Shown here: in pieces, positions 28,801 through 38,781 of the stretch | How positions within the stretch are numbered: the stretch's first letter is position 1 | Layout: every line of letters starts with the position of its first letter | Position numbers and translations under genes: made by a program | Assembly: GCA_002937675.1 (NCBI GenBank) | Contig: PTKJ01000002.1 | Location: 1 to 50,659, forward strand | DNA length: 50,659 bases | From: Alphaproteobacteria bacterium MarineAlpha9_Bin1 | GTDB lineage: Bacteria; Pseudomonadota; Alphaproteobacteria; TMED109 | Reading direction: 5' to 3' | Notes under the pieces: generated by a model | The model's database searches: none | What the model saw: only the letters and a program-made list of their open reading frames with translations | What the model was told of the DNA's origin: nothing

Positions 28801-30720
28801 ATGTATAATCTTTTTGATGCTTTGAAGAACCCAAAATGGTTAGATAGAAATCTAGCAGAAGCTGATATAGTGACATTAACTTTAACTTTGTCTTATTTGT
28901 CACAAGATAATTATTTTTTAAAAATAATAAAACCTTATGTAAAAGGACCGTTTGATTATTCTGCAAAAGTTCCAGAAGAACTTGCTGGTGAAATAAGAAA
29001 AAGGCTTATATTATTTTTGAATAAAAATATTAATAATAATAGTATGTTAGTTAGAAATATTAATAATGATAATCAATTAATTAAACAAATAATGAATACG
29101 GGTGTGGGGGGCATAGTACCTGATGAATACATTCCTATGATGTGTGAAGAGTTATTAACTGATAAAAAATTTTCTAGAAATTATGATGATTTTGTAGCTA
29201 AAAAATCAGATGTAAAAAATTTTAAAGTAATAATAATTGGAGCAGGTTTATGTGGTCTTCTAGCTGCAATAAAGCTCTCTCAGGCTAATATTCCTTTTAC
29301 AGTAATAGAAAAAAATGATTCTGTGGGTGGAACTTGGTATGAAAATAGTTATCCTGGATGTGGTGTTGATACACCAAATCATGTTTATTCTTATTCTTTT
29401 GAACCTTCATTTCACTGGGATGAATTTTATTCCAAAAGAGACTCCATATACCAGTATTTATTAAATTGTGAAAAAAAATATAATTTAAAAACAAATATAA
29501 AATTTAATACTTCTGTGGAAAGTATGAAATTTAATGAAAAGCAATCTAAATGGGTATTGTGTACCCGTTCTAAGAATGAAGAAAAGACATACGTTGCTAA
29601 TATTGTTATTAGTGCAGTTGGACAACTTAATAGAGGCTTAATCCCTAATATCAAAGGGATTGATAATTTTTCTGGACATATTATTCATACTGCATCTTGG
29701 GATCATGCGTATGATTATAATAATAAAAATCTTGCTGTTATAGGGACAGGAGCAAGTGCCATGCAGGCTGCTCCTGAATTAGCTAAATGTGCTAAGAAAC
29801 TTACTATTTTTCAAAGAACACCTCATTGGGTATTAGCAAATCCTAATTACCACAGGAAATTAAGCAAAGGAAAAAAATGGACTTTAGAAAATTTACCTTT
29901 TTATTCTAGGTGGTATCGTTTTCAACTTTTTTGGGGGTTTAGTGATGGTATTCATGCATCATTGTATGAAGAAAAAGATTGGGAAAATTTTCCAAATACC
30001 ATAAATCCTACCAATGATCGCTTTAGAAAAAATATTGTTAAATATGTAGAATCGGTCATAGGAGATGATAAAGAACTTATAGAAAAGGTAATTCCTGATT
30101 ATCCACCCTATGGCAAGAGGATGCTAGTAGATAACCATTGGTATGAGATGTTAAAAAAAGATAATGTAGAATTAGTAGCAGGGGAAATAAAAGAAGTTTT
30201 CTTAGATGGGGCATTAGATTCTCTTGGAAATAAACATAACTTAGATGCAATAATTTGTGCCACGGGGTTTAATGCAAATAAATTTTTATGGCCAATGAAA
30301 GTGGAAGGCTCAGAATCTCTAAGGTTAAATGAGGTATGGGAAGAGGATAATCCTAAGGCTTATTTGGGTATAACAGTTCCAGATTTTCCTAACTTTTATA
30401 TCATGTATGGACCTAATACAAACCTGGCGCATGGAGGAAGTATTTATTTTCATGGAGAATGTCAAATAAGATATATATTAGGCTGTATTAAGATGATGTT
30501 TGAAAACAATGTTTCTGTTTTGAATTGTAAGTCTGAAGTGTGCGAAGAGTATAATAAAAAATTAGATGAAGAACATGATAAAATGGTTTGGAGTAATGAA
30601 TTAGTTGATAGTTGGTATCGTAATAGCAGCGGAAGGGTCGTTAACGTCTCTCCATGGAGACTGGTTGATTATTGGAATATGACTAGCAAGCCAAATATTA
30701 AAGATTTTAAGCTCGGTTAG
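28801..30720 (+). CDS. Type I Baeyer-Villiger monooxygenase with N-terminal extension (HAPMO-like architecture)
   Basis: GAGLCG and GTGASA Rossmann motifs flanking FSGHIIHTASWD (FxGxxxHxxxW[P/D] fingerprint); about 140-aa N-terminal extension. Confidence 0.88.
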   Translation: MYNLFDALKNPKWLDRNLAEADIVTLTLTLSYLSQDNYFLKIIKPYVKGPFDYSAKVPEELAGEIRKRLILFLNKNINNNSMLVRNINNDNQLIKQIMNTGVGGIVPDEYIPMMCEELLTDKKFSRNYDDFVAKKSDVKNFKVIIIGAGLCGLLAAIKLSQANIPFTVIEKNDSVGGTWYENSYPGCGVDTPNHVYSYSFEPSFHWDEFYSKRDSIYQYLLNCEKKYNLKTNIKFNTSVESMKFNEKQSKWVLCTRSKNEEKTYVANIVISAVGQLNRGLIPNIKGIDNFSGHIIHTASWDHAYDYNNKNLAVIGTGASAMQAAPELAKCAKKLTIFQRTPHWVLANPNYHRKLSKGKKWTLENLPFYSRWYRFQLFWGFSDGIHASLYEEKDWENFPNTINPTNDRFRKNIVKYVESVIGDDKELIEKVIPDYPPYGKRMLVDNHWYEMLKKDNVELVAGEIKEVFLDGALDSLGNKHNLDAIICATGFNANKFLWPMKVEGSESLRLNEVWEEDNPKAYLGITVPDFPNFYIMYGPNTNLAHGGSIYFHGECQIRYILGCIKMMFENNVSVLNCKSEVCEEYNKKLDEEHDKMVWSNELVDSWYRNSSGRVVNVSPWRLVDYWNMTSKPNIKDFKLG

Positions 30721-30745
30721 TTTATGAAGAGTAAGGAGGATATTT

Positions 30746-31384
30746 ATGATTAATGAATTAAGAATGTATACAACTCGCTCTGGAAAAATGAAAGAAGTTG
30801 TAAATGCAAGTGCAACTGTTGCTCAAGCTATAAGAGGTGGAGATGCATACGGAAAGTTAGTAGGTCATTGGTGGAGTTCTATAGGGAAGCTTAATCAGTA
30901 CGTCCATATGTGGGAATATAAAGACGTTGAAGAAATGAGAAAATTAAGATCAGAACTTGCTCAGCTAGAAGACTGGAAAAAAAAATTTATTCCTTTAGTT
31001 GCTCCTCATATTCTAACACAGAAAATTAGACTTCTTAGACCTTCTGCAAAGCTTATAAAGCCAACGAGAAAAAAAAATATTTATGAATTAAGAATTGTAA
31101 GTTTAAATATTGGACAAGCTTCAAGATGGATGAATAGCTTTATAAATATTAGAGAAAAAATAAAATCTTCTTCGGTTAATATAGGAGTATGGAATGTAGA
31201 GCTCTCTGACCCCAATGAAATAATTCATTTATGGAGTCATGTCGATACGGAAGAAATGCAACGATTCTGGCGTAAGTCTGAAGATAATCCTTTATTTGAA
31301 GATTTTAATATTGTACAAGAGCAGACAATTAGAATGGAAGAGAGTATTATTCTATCTCCTTCTACATGTTCACCTTTACAGTAG
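30746..31384 (+). CDS. NIPSNAP family protein (two repeats)
   Basis: INELRMYTTRSGKMKEV...GHWWSSIGKLNQYVHMWEYKD...REL-type repeats; second repeat IYELRIVSLNIGQ...LWSHVD. SD AAGGAGG. Confidence 0.8.
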   Translation: MINELRMYTTRSGKMKEVVNASATVAQAIRGGDAYGKLVGHWWSSIGKLNQYVHMWEYKDVEEMRKLRSELAQLEDWKKKFIPLVAPHILTQKIRLLRPSAKLIKPTRKKNIYELRIVSLNIGQASRWMNSFINIREKIKSSSVNIGVWNVELSDPNEIIHLWSHVDTEEMQRFWRKSEDNPLFEDFNIVQEQTIRMEESIILSPSTCSPLQ

Positions 31385-31392
31385 AAAAAACT

Positions 31393-31854
31393 ATGAAATT
31401 TTTATTTGTAATAGCAACATTACTTACGTTGTCTCTTAGTTCTAGTGCACATAAATTTGAGACTAAATATGCATTAATAGATCATCCTTGGTTGAGAGTA
31501 GTAGGGGAGAAGTCTTCCATAGCTGCAGGTTATTTTGAATTAACTAATAAAGGGGATAAATCAATTATATTTATAGGAGCTAAGGCAGAATTCGCTAAAA
31601 AGATAGAGGTGCACGAAATAAAAATGGAGAATGGTATTTCAAAGATGAGACCAATAATGAACGGTATCAAAGTTGGGGCAGGAGATACTTTAGAGCTAAA
31701 ACCTATGGGTCATCATCTTATGTTTTTTGGATTAAAGAAAAGATTAGAAAAAGGCCAAATGATTGAAGTTAAGTTATTATTTAAAAATGCAGAAGCTTTG
31801 GATGTTAAATTTAAAATTGATTCAGTAAAAACGAACCACAAACATAATCATTAA
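31393..31854 (+). CDS. PCu(A)C-type copper chaperone
   Basis: Signal peptide; HPWLRV, AAGYFELTNKGD, VEVHEIKMENGISKMRP-like and LKPMGHHLMFFGLK; His-rich tail HKHNH. ATG 31393 preferred to 31366. Confidence 0.85.
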   Translation: MKFLFVIATLLTLSLSSSAHKFETKYALIDHPWLRVVGEKSSIAAGYFELTNKGDKSIIFIGAKAEFAKKIEVHEIKMENGISKMRPIMNGIKVGAGDTLELKPMGHHLMFFGLKKRLEKGQMIEVKLLFKNAEALDVKFKIDSVKTNHKHNH

Positions 31855-31917
31855 TACATTTATAAAAATAAAAATTGATTTATATACTAAAGGAGTACTT
31901 ACGGTGGAGTCGTTTCC

Positions 31918-33354
31918 TTAAGCAGTTTTAGGTATTGATCCCATAACGGCTTTGATTTCTAAGAAATCTTCAAACCCAAATTCTCCCCATTCTCTTCCAT
32001 TGCCAGACATTTTATATCCACCAAATGGTGCAGATTGATCTCCAGGAGCATTATTAATATGGACATTACCTGTTCTTAATCTTGAGGCAACTGCGTTTGC
32101 ATTATCTATATTCTCTGATGAGATGTATCCTGAAAGTCCGTAAATTGTTTCATTAGCTATCTTAATAGCATCTTCTTGATCTTTATATCCTAGTATGCTT
32201 AAAACTGGACCAAAAATCTCTTCTTTAGCTATTGTCATATCGTTCGTAACGTTGGCAAATATTGTAGGTTCAATATAATAACCCTTATTATATCCTTTAG
32301 GAGCATTACTTCCTCCTGAAACTAAAGTTGCACCTTCTTTAATTCCAGCTTCTATAAGATTTTTAATTTTATTAAATTGAATTTCACTTACTACTGGGCC
32401 TAGTGTTGTTGTATCGGACTCTGGATTACCTAATACTACTTTATTTAAAGTATTTTTAGCGATTTCGATAACTTCATCCATTTTTGATTCTGGTACTAAC
32501 ATTCTTGTAGGAGCATTACAGGATTGTCCAGAATTATTCATGCAGTGAAGAACTCCTCTAGAAACAGCTTTATTTAAGTCTGCATCTTCAAGAATAATGT
32601 TAGCTGATTTACCTCCAAGTTCTTGTGTTACTCTCTTGACAGTATCAGCAGAAGATTTAGCTACCGCTATACCAGCTCGAGTTGAACCTGTGAAGGACAT
32701 CATATCAATGTCAGGGTGCTTACTTAATGCTTCTCCTACAGTTGGGCCATCACCATTAATCATATTATAGACACCTGCTGGGACTCCAGCTTCATTTAAA
32801 ATTTCTGAAAATATTATTGCGCTTAAAGGCGCAACTTCACTAGGCTTCAGTATCATAGTGCATCCTGCAGCAAGAGCTGGAGCTACCTTGCATGATATTT
32901 GATTAATTGGCCAATTCCATGGTGTAATAAGTCCACATACTCCAATAGGCTCTTTTCTTATTAAAGTTGTATGCATTACTTCTTCAAAATTATATTCTTT
33001 AAGAGTATTATATGCTTTTTTAAGATGACCTAAACCAGATGGAGCTTGGGCAGCATCGGCTAAATTTTTTGGAGCTCCCATTTCATTAGTAATTGCCGAA
33101 GCTAAATCTGACATACGTTTTTTATAAACATCCATAATTTTTTCAAGAAGCTCTAAACGCTCTTCTCGACTAGAAAACGAGAAAGTTGTAAATGCATTTT
33201 TTGCAGCTTTTACAGCTTTGTTTACATCTTTTTCTGAACCTAAACTTATTACAGCTGTGACTTCTTCGTTTGCTGGGTTTATTACATCAAGAGTTCTAGA
33301 TTCTTCTGGGTTAACCCATTCACCATTAATATAAAATTTTTTAGTATTTTCCAT
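31918..33354 (-). CDS. Aldehyde dehydrogenase family protein
   Basis: GLITPWNWPINQISCKVAPALAAGCTMILKPSE, FTGSTRAGIAV, QELGGKSANIIL, NSGQSCNAPTRM, EEIFGPVLSI. Confidence 0.94.
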   Translation of the reverse strand: MENTKKFYINGEWVNPEESRTLDVINPANEEVTAVISLGSEKDVNKAVKAAKNAFTTFSFSSREERLELLEKIMDVYKKRMSDLASAITNEMGAPKNLADAAQAPSGLGHLKKAYNTLKEYNFEEVMHTTLIRKEPIGVCGLITPWNWPINQISCKVAPALAAGCTMILKPSEVAPLSAIIFSEILNEAGVPAGVYNMINGDGPTVGEALSKHPDIDMMSFTGSTRAGIAVAKSSADTVKRVTQELGGKSANIILEDADLNKAVSRGVLHCMNNSGQSCNAPTRMLVPESKMDEVIEIAKNTLNKVVLGNPESDTTTLGPVVSEIQFNKIKNLIEAGIKEGATLVSGGSNAPKGYNKGYYIEPTIFANVTNDMTIAKEEIFGPVLSILGYKDQEDAIKIANETIYGLSGYISSENIDNANAVASRLRTGNVHINNAPGDQSAPFGGYKMSGNGREWGEFGFEDFLEIKAVMGSIPKTA

Positions 33355-33377
33355 TTTTTGTCCTTAGTATTATTCAG

Positions 33378-34130
33378 TCAATTTAAGTGAGATTTTGGAT
33401 CCCATTTCGTTAATTGGTTAGTTATAAATGAAACAATATTATAGAGTATCACTGTAAAAATTGCTAAAACAATTATTGCAGAAAACATTAAATCAATTTG
33501 TACCCTTCCGCTAGCGTAAAGCATTAAGTATCCTAATCCTTTCGAAGAGCCAACCCATTCGCCTATAACTGCTCCCATAGGAGCAAAAGCAGCTGCTAAT
33601 TTTAACCCTGAAGATAGTTGAGGCAATGCAAAAGGTATTCTAACCTTAAACAAACCAGATAATTTAGTGGCTCCCATTATATTTGTTAAATTAACTACCA
33701 TGGGATCAATTCTTTTAAGTCCTTCATAGAATGAAATAGTAATTGGAAAATAAATGATTATCATAGTCATAATGACTTTTGACCATATTCCGTATCCTAA
33801 CCATAGAGTTAATATTGGTGCTAATGCAAAAATGGGAATAGCTTGAGTTAATAAAATAAATGGAAGCAATAGTTTTCTAGAATTTTTTGAAATGATTAAT
33901 TGAATGCCTGTGGTTAATCCTAATAAAGTACCTAATATGAAACCTACTATTATTTCATAAAATGTAATTAAAGCATTTGGGAATAATAGATAATAATTAT
34001 CAAACATAGATATTATAACTAGTTTAGGACCTGGGAGAATGAAATCTGGCGTATTAGATAAGAATTTTATCGCCCACCAAATTAATATAAAAATTAATAT
34101 ATATGTAATAAATTTAAATAATTTTATCAT
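33378..34130 (-). CDS. ABC transporter permease, probable thiamine precursor uptake (ThiX-like)
   Basis: TauC/SsuC-type permease (EIIVGFILGTLLGLTTG, GAVIGEWVGSSKGLGYLM); in operon below a TPP riboswitch. Confidence 0.8.
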   Translation of the reverse strand: MIKLFKFITYILIFILIWWAIKFLSNTPDFILPGPKLVIISMFDNYYLLFPNALITFYEIIVGFILGTLLGLTTGIQLIISKNSRKLLLPFILLTQAIPIFALAPILTLWLGYGIWSKVIMTMIIIYFPITISFYEGLKRIDPMVVNLTNIMGATKLSGLFKVRIPFALPQLSSGLKLAAAFAPMGAVIGEWVGSSKGLGYLMLYASGRVQIDLMFSAIIVLAIFTVILYNIVSFITNQLTKWDPKSHLN

Positions 34131-34855
34131 GATACTATATACGCTTGCTTAAGCCTATTTATAGTCTTTTCATAATATTCAGAAAAATCCTTTTGCTTAA
34201 TACTTCTCATAGGTCTTGAATTAGGTAATTCTAATTTTGTTAATTTCTGGTTTTCTATTAACAGCAAATTATCACTTAATAGTAATGCTTCAGTAGGATC
34301 ATGAGTAACCATTATTACAGTTTTATTTTTAAGTAATTTCCTCGATAAGTTTTGTATATTAGATCTAGTAATATAATCTAAAGATGAAAAAGGTTCATCC
34401 ATCAAAACTATTTCTGTTTCTTCCATTAGAGTTCTTGCTAGGGCTACTCTTTGTCTCATCCCTACAGATAAAGTATCTGGTAATTGAATAGAAATATTTT
34501 CTAGTTCTACAGCTTTTAAGAGTTTTTCAGCTTTTTTGTGATCTAATTTTTCATTTCTCAGAATTTGTCCAAGACAAACATTTTTTGTAACACTCAACCA
34601 AGGAAGAAGAAGATCGTTTTGAGCCATCCAAGAAAAGATTTTATGATTAGCAGAGTCTAATTTTATGTTTCCTCTAAATTGTCCTGGAATTTCAAGCCCC
34701 GCAATTAGTTTTAATAAAGTAGATTTACCAACGCCAGATTGACCTAAAATTGTCGTCCATCTACCTTTTTCAATTATCAATGAGAAGTCATCTAATAATT
34801 TTTTATTTTTGATTTTTAAACTTCCATCAACAGATAGTAATTGTCTATTTATCAT
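34127..34855 (-). CDS. ABC transporter ATP-binding protein (ThiZ-like)
   Basis: LGQSGVGKSTLLKLIAGLE, LSVGMRQRVALARTL, VLMDEPFSSLD. Confidence 0.85.
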   Translation of the reverse strand: MINRQLLSVDGSLKIKNKKLLDDFSLIIEKGRWTTILGQSGVGKSTLLKLIAGLEIPGQFRGNIKLDSANHKIFSWMAQNDLLLPWLSVTKNVCLGQILRNEKLDHKKAEKLLKAVELENISIQLPDTLSVGMRQRVALARTLMEETEIVLMDEPFSSLDYITRSNIQNLSRKLLKNKTVIMVTHDPTEALLLSDNLLLIENQKLTKLELPNSRPMRSIKQKDFSEYYEKTINRLKQAYIVS

Positions 34856-34864
34856 TATCTGATT

Positions 34865-35809
34865 TTAATCTTGCAACTCAATTGCTAGTTGTTCTACAGG
34901 CAATATGTTTTTTATTAATCCCTGATTTAATAAAAAGTGTTCAAACCTTATATAACGTTTTCTATCTAATGCAGAAGGCCTCAAAGACAGCCGCGGAATG
35001 GTATCAAACCAAGCCATTTTGTTTAGATCTGTTTTTAATTCTTTTGCACTAGAAGAAAATATTTCCCAACTTTCATTTGGGTGGTTTACTATAAATTGAG
35101 TTGCTTTTTCAATAGCAAATAAAAATTTAGTTAGGTTTTTGTTACTGATGTTTTTTTTATTTGTAATAAAAATAAGTTCATCATAAGGGGGAACACCTTC
35201 TTCCTCTGGATAAAAACATTTCCCTTCTATTCCTTCGATAATCATTTGATTTAATTCAAAGTTTCTAAATGCTCCAATTACAGCATCAACCTGCCCGCTC
35301 ATTAAAGAAGGTGATAGTGACCAATTAACATTTATTAGCTCGACTTCATTTTTGTTTATATTAGAATTTTTTAAGATTTTATATACTATGGCTTCTTGTA
35401 TGCCAGGAATAGAATATCCAATCTTGGAATTTCTTAGATCTCCAATGCTTTTTATAGGGCCATCTTTTATTACTAATAAACAGCTGAGTGGAGTAGCTAC
35501 TAAAGTTCCTATCCTTATATTTGGTAAGCCCTGATGAACTTGAAGATGAAGGTCAGGCTGATAAGAAATTGCTATGTCTGCTTTGCCAGCAGCTACTAGT
35601 TTTGGAGGATCCGCTGGATTAGCAGGAGGGATTATTTCTACATTTAAATTGCTCTGAGCAAAATAGCCTTTTTCTATGGCAATAATTATTGGGCCATGAT
35701 CTGGATTGATAAACCAGTCTAATAAAAGAGTGACTTTATCATCAGCAAAAACTAAATTTTTGTATACAAGTAATAAAAAGAAAAAAAGAGTAAAAAAAAT
35801 TTTCAACAT
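34865..35809 (-). CDS. thiY: ABC transporter substrate-binding protein, NMT1/ThiY-like
   Basis: VTLLLDWFINPDHGPIIIAIEKGYF...; directly downstream of a TPP riboswitch. Confidence 0.75.
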   Translation of the reverse strand: MLKIFFTLFFFLLLVYKNLVFADDKVTLLLDWFINPDHGPIIIAIEKGYFAQSNLNVEIIPPANPADPPKLVAAGKADIAISYQPDLHLQVHQGLPNIRIGTLVATPLSCLLVIKDGPIKSIGDLRNSKIGYSIPGIQEAIVYKILKNSNINKNEVELINVNWSLSPSLMSGQVDAVIGAFRNFELNQMIIEGIEGKCFYPEEEGVPPYDELIFITNKKNISNKNLTKFLFAIEKATQFIVNHPNESWEIFSSSAKELKTDLNKMAWFDTIPRLSLRPSALDRKRYIRFEHFLLNQGLIKNILPVEQLAIELQD

Positions 35810-35818
35810 ATTCTCAAA

Positions 35819-35890
35819 CTTCCTACGTTGGCATTAACCAAATCAGGTAAAAAGGGTATCAGTTCTCAGCCATTTTAGGCACCCCTGTTA
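35819..35890 (-). ncRNA. TPP (thi-box) riboswitch
   Basis: Minus strand: AGGGGTGCCTAAAATGGCTGAGAACTGATACCCTTTTTACCTGATTTGGTTAATGCCAACGTAGGAAG; contains GGGGTGCC, GGCTGAGA, ATACCC, ACCTGAT and TAATGCCAACGTAGG. Confidence 0.95.
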
Positions 35891-35896
35891 CTATAA

Positions 35897-35925
35897 ATTA
35901 TAGTGTAGAATAATAAATTATACAA
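35897..35925 (-). promoter_or_regulatory. Putative sigma70 promoter of the TPP-riboswitch operon
   Basis: Minus strand TTGTAT-N17-TATAAT immediately upstream of the aptamer. Confidence 0.65.
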
Positions 35926-36059
35926 TAAATTTTTATATTTTATAAAGAGACAACCTTCTTATTCTCTCTGCACATAGAAATAACTCTTTCTCATTATTTT
36001 TAATAGTGGCTTCATAATTAAAGTAGTATAAAATTATTATTCTGAAGGGAGGCATACAA

Positions 36060-36749
36060 ATGAAAGATATATTAATTGAGGATTTAATTAATTTACAACT
36101 CTGGGATACACCAACTATATGCAATGCCTTGGATTTAGCAGCACCTAATAGAAGAACAATAGGTTTCACAAATAAACAAATGAAGCCGGTCGGTATTGTA
36201 GGACCTGTTTGTGGATTTGTAAAAACTGCTAAAATTATCAGTACGAAAATGCCCGATAAAGAAACTCAATCTTTAAAAATGAAGTATTATGAATATATAG
36301 ATAATGCTAAAAAGCCTTCAGTAATAGTTATTCAAGATATGGATAAACCTGAAGGTTTTGGGTGCTTTTGGGGTGAAGTTAATAGTGCAATTCACTTAGG
36401 ATTAGGGGTAAAAGGGCTCGTAACTAATGGTGCCGTCAGGGATTTAGATCAGTGGGCCAAAGGGTTTTCTGCTCTTGCTGGATCTGTAGGTCCAAGCCAT
36501 GCTTATACACATGTAGTAGACTTTTCAAAATCGGTAAATGTGTACGGGATGGAAACAAAAGATGGCGATGTAATTCATTTTGATAGTCACGGAGCAGTTA
36601 TTATTCCTGTAGAAGCTGTTAAAGATATCCCCAAAATAATAGAAATACAAAATAAGAAGGAAGTTGTAATTTTAGAGGCTGCTAGAGCTCCAGGTTTTTC
36701 ATTCAAAAGATTTACAGATGCTGTTAGGGGAACTGAAGAAATCCACTAA
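36060..36749 (+). CDS. RraA family protein (HMG/CHA aldolase-like)
   Basis: WDTPTICNALDL, MKPVGIVGPVCGFVKTAKI, GLGVKGLVTNGAVRDL, ETKDGDVIHFDSHGAVIIP. SD GAAGGGAGG. Confidence 0.85.
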   Translation: MKDILIEDLINLQLWDTPTICNALDLAAPNRRTIGFTNKQMKPVGIVGPVCGFVKTAKIISTKMPDKETQSLKMKYYEYIDNAKKPSVIVIQDMDKPEGFGCFWGEVNSAIHLGLGVKGLVTNGAVRDLDQWAKGFSALAGSVGPSHAYTHVVDFSKSVNVYGMETKDGDVIHFDSHGAVIIPVEAVKDIPKIIEIQNKKEVVILEAARAPGFSFKRFTDAVRGTEEIH

Positions 36750-36753
36750 ATCT

Positions 36754-37737
36754 TTATGGTTTTAATATTAAACGACCTATAACTTCTCTATTTTCTATCA
36801 TTTTCAAACCTTTTACAACTTCCTTTAGATTTAATATTTTATATATTTTAGGATTGATTAAGCCTGATTCAGCGAATCTAAAAAGATTTACAATAGCTTT
36901 TTCTTTTTTGTCTGGAAATCGTCTAAAATATTCTCCAGCCCTCACTCCTAAAACAGATATTCCTTTTATTAGGGCTATATTCATAGGAAGTGAGGGGACG
37001 TATCCTCCTGCAAAACCTATTATGAGATATTTTCCTCCCCACTTTATACATTTCAAAGCTATATCAAAAAAATCTCCTCCTACAGGATCATAAATAATAT
37101 CTACTCCTTCACCAGAAGTAATATCTAAAATATTTTTTCTTAGATTTTTATAGCCCAGAGAATAATCAGCTCCTAATTCTTTACAAATACTTTGTTTATT
37201 TTGTGAGCTTGATATTGCAATAATTTTTGCACCTAAAACTTTTCCTAATTGAACTGCCGCTAAACCTACACCGCCTGCTGCACCTAATATTAATAGAAAT
37301 TCATTTTCTTTTATGCTTGCTCTTTCAATCAATGATACGTAGGCTGTTTGGGCAGCTACTCTAAATCCTGCTGCTTCTTCAAAAGAAAAATTTGATGGCA
37401 TTTTAATTATATCTTTTTTATTGACAATTATCTCTTCAGCATATCCACCAAATCTTAATTGAGACATTATTTTAGTTCCTAAGGTAAAATTAATATTTTC
37501 GTCAAATGTTTCAGATATAACTCCTGAAACTTCTAGGCCAGGGGTAAAAGGAAGTTCGGGCTTAAATTGATATTTTCCTTCGACCATTAATTTATCAGGA
37601 AAGTTCATGCCACAGGCCTTAACATTAATTCTAACTTCCCCAGTGTGAAGTCTTTTGCTTTTAAGAGAATGTAATTCTAAATTATTAAGGGAACCTATTT
37701 TTTTACAAACTACTGCTTGGTAAAAATTTTTATTCAT
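36754..37737 (-). CDS. Quinone oxidoreductase-like zinc-less MDR protein
   Basis: INVKACGMNFPDKLMVEGKYQFKPELPFTPGLEVSGVI; LILGAAGGVGLAAVQLGK. Confidence 0.9.
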   Translation of the reverse strand: MNKNFYQAVVCKKIGSLNNLELHSLKSKRLHTGEVRINVKACGMNFPDKLMVEGKYQFKPELPFTPGLEVSGVISETFDENINFTLGTKIMSQLRFGGYAEEIIVNKKDIIKMPSNFSFEEAAGFRVAAQTAYVSLIERASIKENEFLLILGAAGGVGLAAVQLGKVLGAKIIAISSSQNKQSICKELGADYSLGYKNLRKNILDITSGEGVDIIYDPVGGDFFDIALKCIKWGGKYLIIGFAGGYVPSLPMNIALIKGISVLGVRAGEYFRRFPDKKEKAIVNLFRFAESGLINPKIYKILNLKEVVKGLKMIENREVIGRLILKP

Positions 37738-37752
37738 AATTTAAATTTTTAT

Positions 37753-38766
37753 CTAAAGTTTATAAATTTTAGATGCAGTATCATGAAAAAGAAGTGCACG
37801 ATCATTTTTAGAATAATTTTTAGTAAGTTTTTTAAAACTATTCCATAAATTTACATAACTACAGCTTAATTTATCTACAGGAAAATTTGATTCAAACATA
37901 CATCTTTCTGCACCAAAATACTCGAGTGAGGTTTCGTAATAATTTTTAGTTTTATTTAGCAGTTCATCACTGCTTGGAGGTAAAGAATTTTTATGCCATT
38001 CATAACCATTTATTTTCATCGCTATTCCACCTAATTTAGCAAATACGTTTTTACATTTAGATAATTCTTTTATATTTTGTTTCCAAAACTCATAGACTTC
38101 TTCATGTTTATTCTTAAATGACCCTATTCCTAGAGGTCCACCAAAATGATTAAATATTATAGTAGTATCAGTAAACTTTTTTGCTAGCTCTATTAGTTGT
38201 GGAATTTGTGGATGATAACACCATGCTTCAAATGACAAATTTCGGGGTGCTAATTCTGCAAAACCCTCATGAAATTTTTCGTTAATATAAACTCCTTCAG
38301 GAGGTCTTGCTCTTGATTCAGGTATAGTTCCATCCGGATGCATGGCAGCTTGTGATCTGATTCCTTTAAATCTTTCAGGACTTATTGACATGAGTCTGTC
38401 TAAAATATCTATTACTTTTTTTCCTATTAAAAGTGGTGCACTACCAACAATACCAGCAGCTATTTTAGTTTTTCCGTATAAGCCAGATTCGCTCATGGCA
38501 GCTATCCCATTGACAAACTCTGCTTCTAAAATTACATTTTTGGAAATTGAATTTTGTGGATTGTACATAGCTCCACATTCTATAAAGACAGTAGAAACTA
38601 TGTTGTGTCCAGAATTAACATCTTTTAAGATATCTGGAAGCAAGTATGTTGGTTGAGTAAAATTTTCTTTAAAGTCCCATAAATGATGATGTGGATCACA
38701 AATAGGCATATCTGGCTCAAGTGCATCTTCCTTATTTAATGATAACCATTTTTCTTTTTCTCTCAT
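37753..38766 (-). CDS. Amidohydrolase family 2 (TIM-barrel) hydrolase
   Basis: MPICDPHHHLWDF; IFNHFGGPLG; RCMFESNFPVDK. Confidence 0.88.
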   Translation of the reverse strand: MREKEKWLSLNKEDALEPDMPICDPHHHLWDFKENFTQPTYLLPDILKDVNSGHNIVSTVFIECGAMYNPQNSISKNVILEAEFVNGIAAMSESGLYGKTKIAAGIVGSAPLLIGKKVIDILDRLMSISPERFKGIRSQAAMHPDGTIPESRARPPEGVYINEKFHEGFAELAPRNLSFEAWCYHPQIPQLIELAKKFTDTTIIFNHFGGPLGIGSFKNKHEEVYEFWKQNIKELSKCKNVFAKLGGIAMKINGYEWHKNSLPPSSDELLNKTKNYYETSLEYFGAERCMFESNFPVDKLSCSYVNLWNSFKKLTKNYSKNDRALLFHDTASKIYKL

Positions 38767-38781
38767 AATTTATATTTGCTC

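Noticed and set aside
31896-31920. AAGGAG followed by GTG GAG TCG TTT CCT TAA (5-codon ORF)
   Set aside because: Too short to interpret and lies at the 3' end of the ALDH gene; looks accidental.
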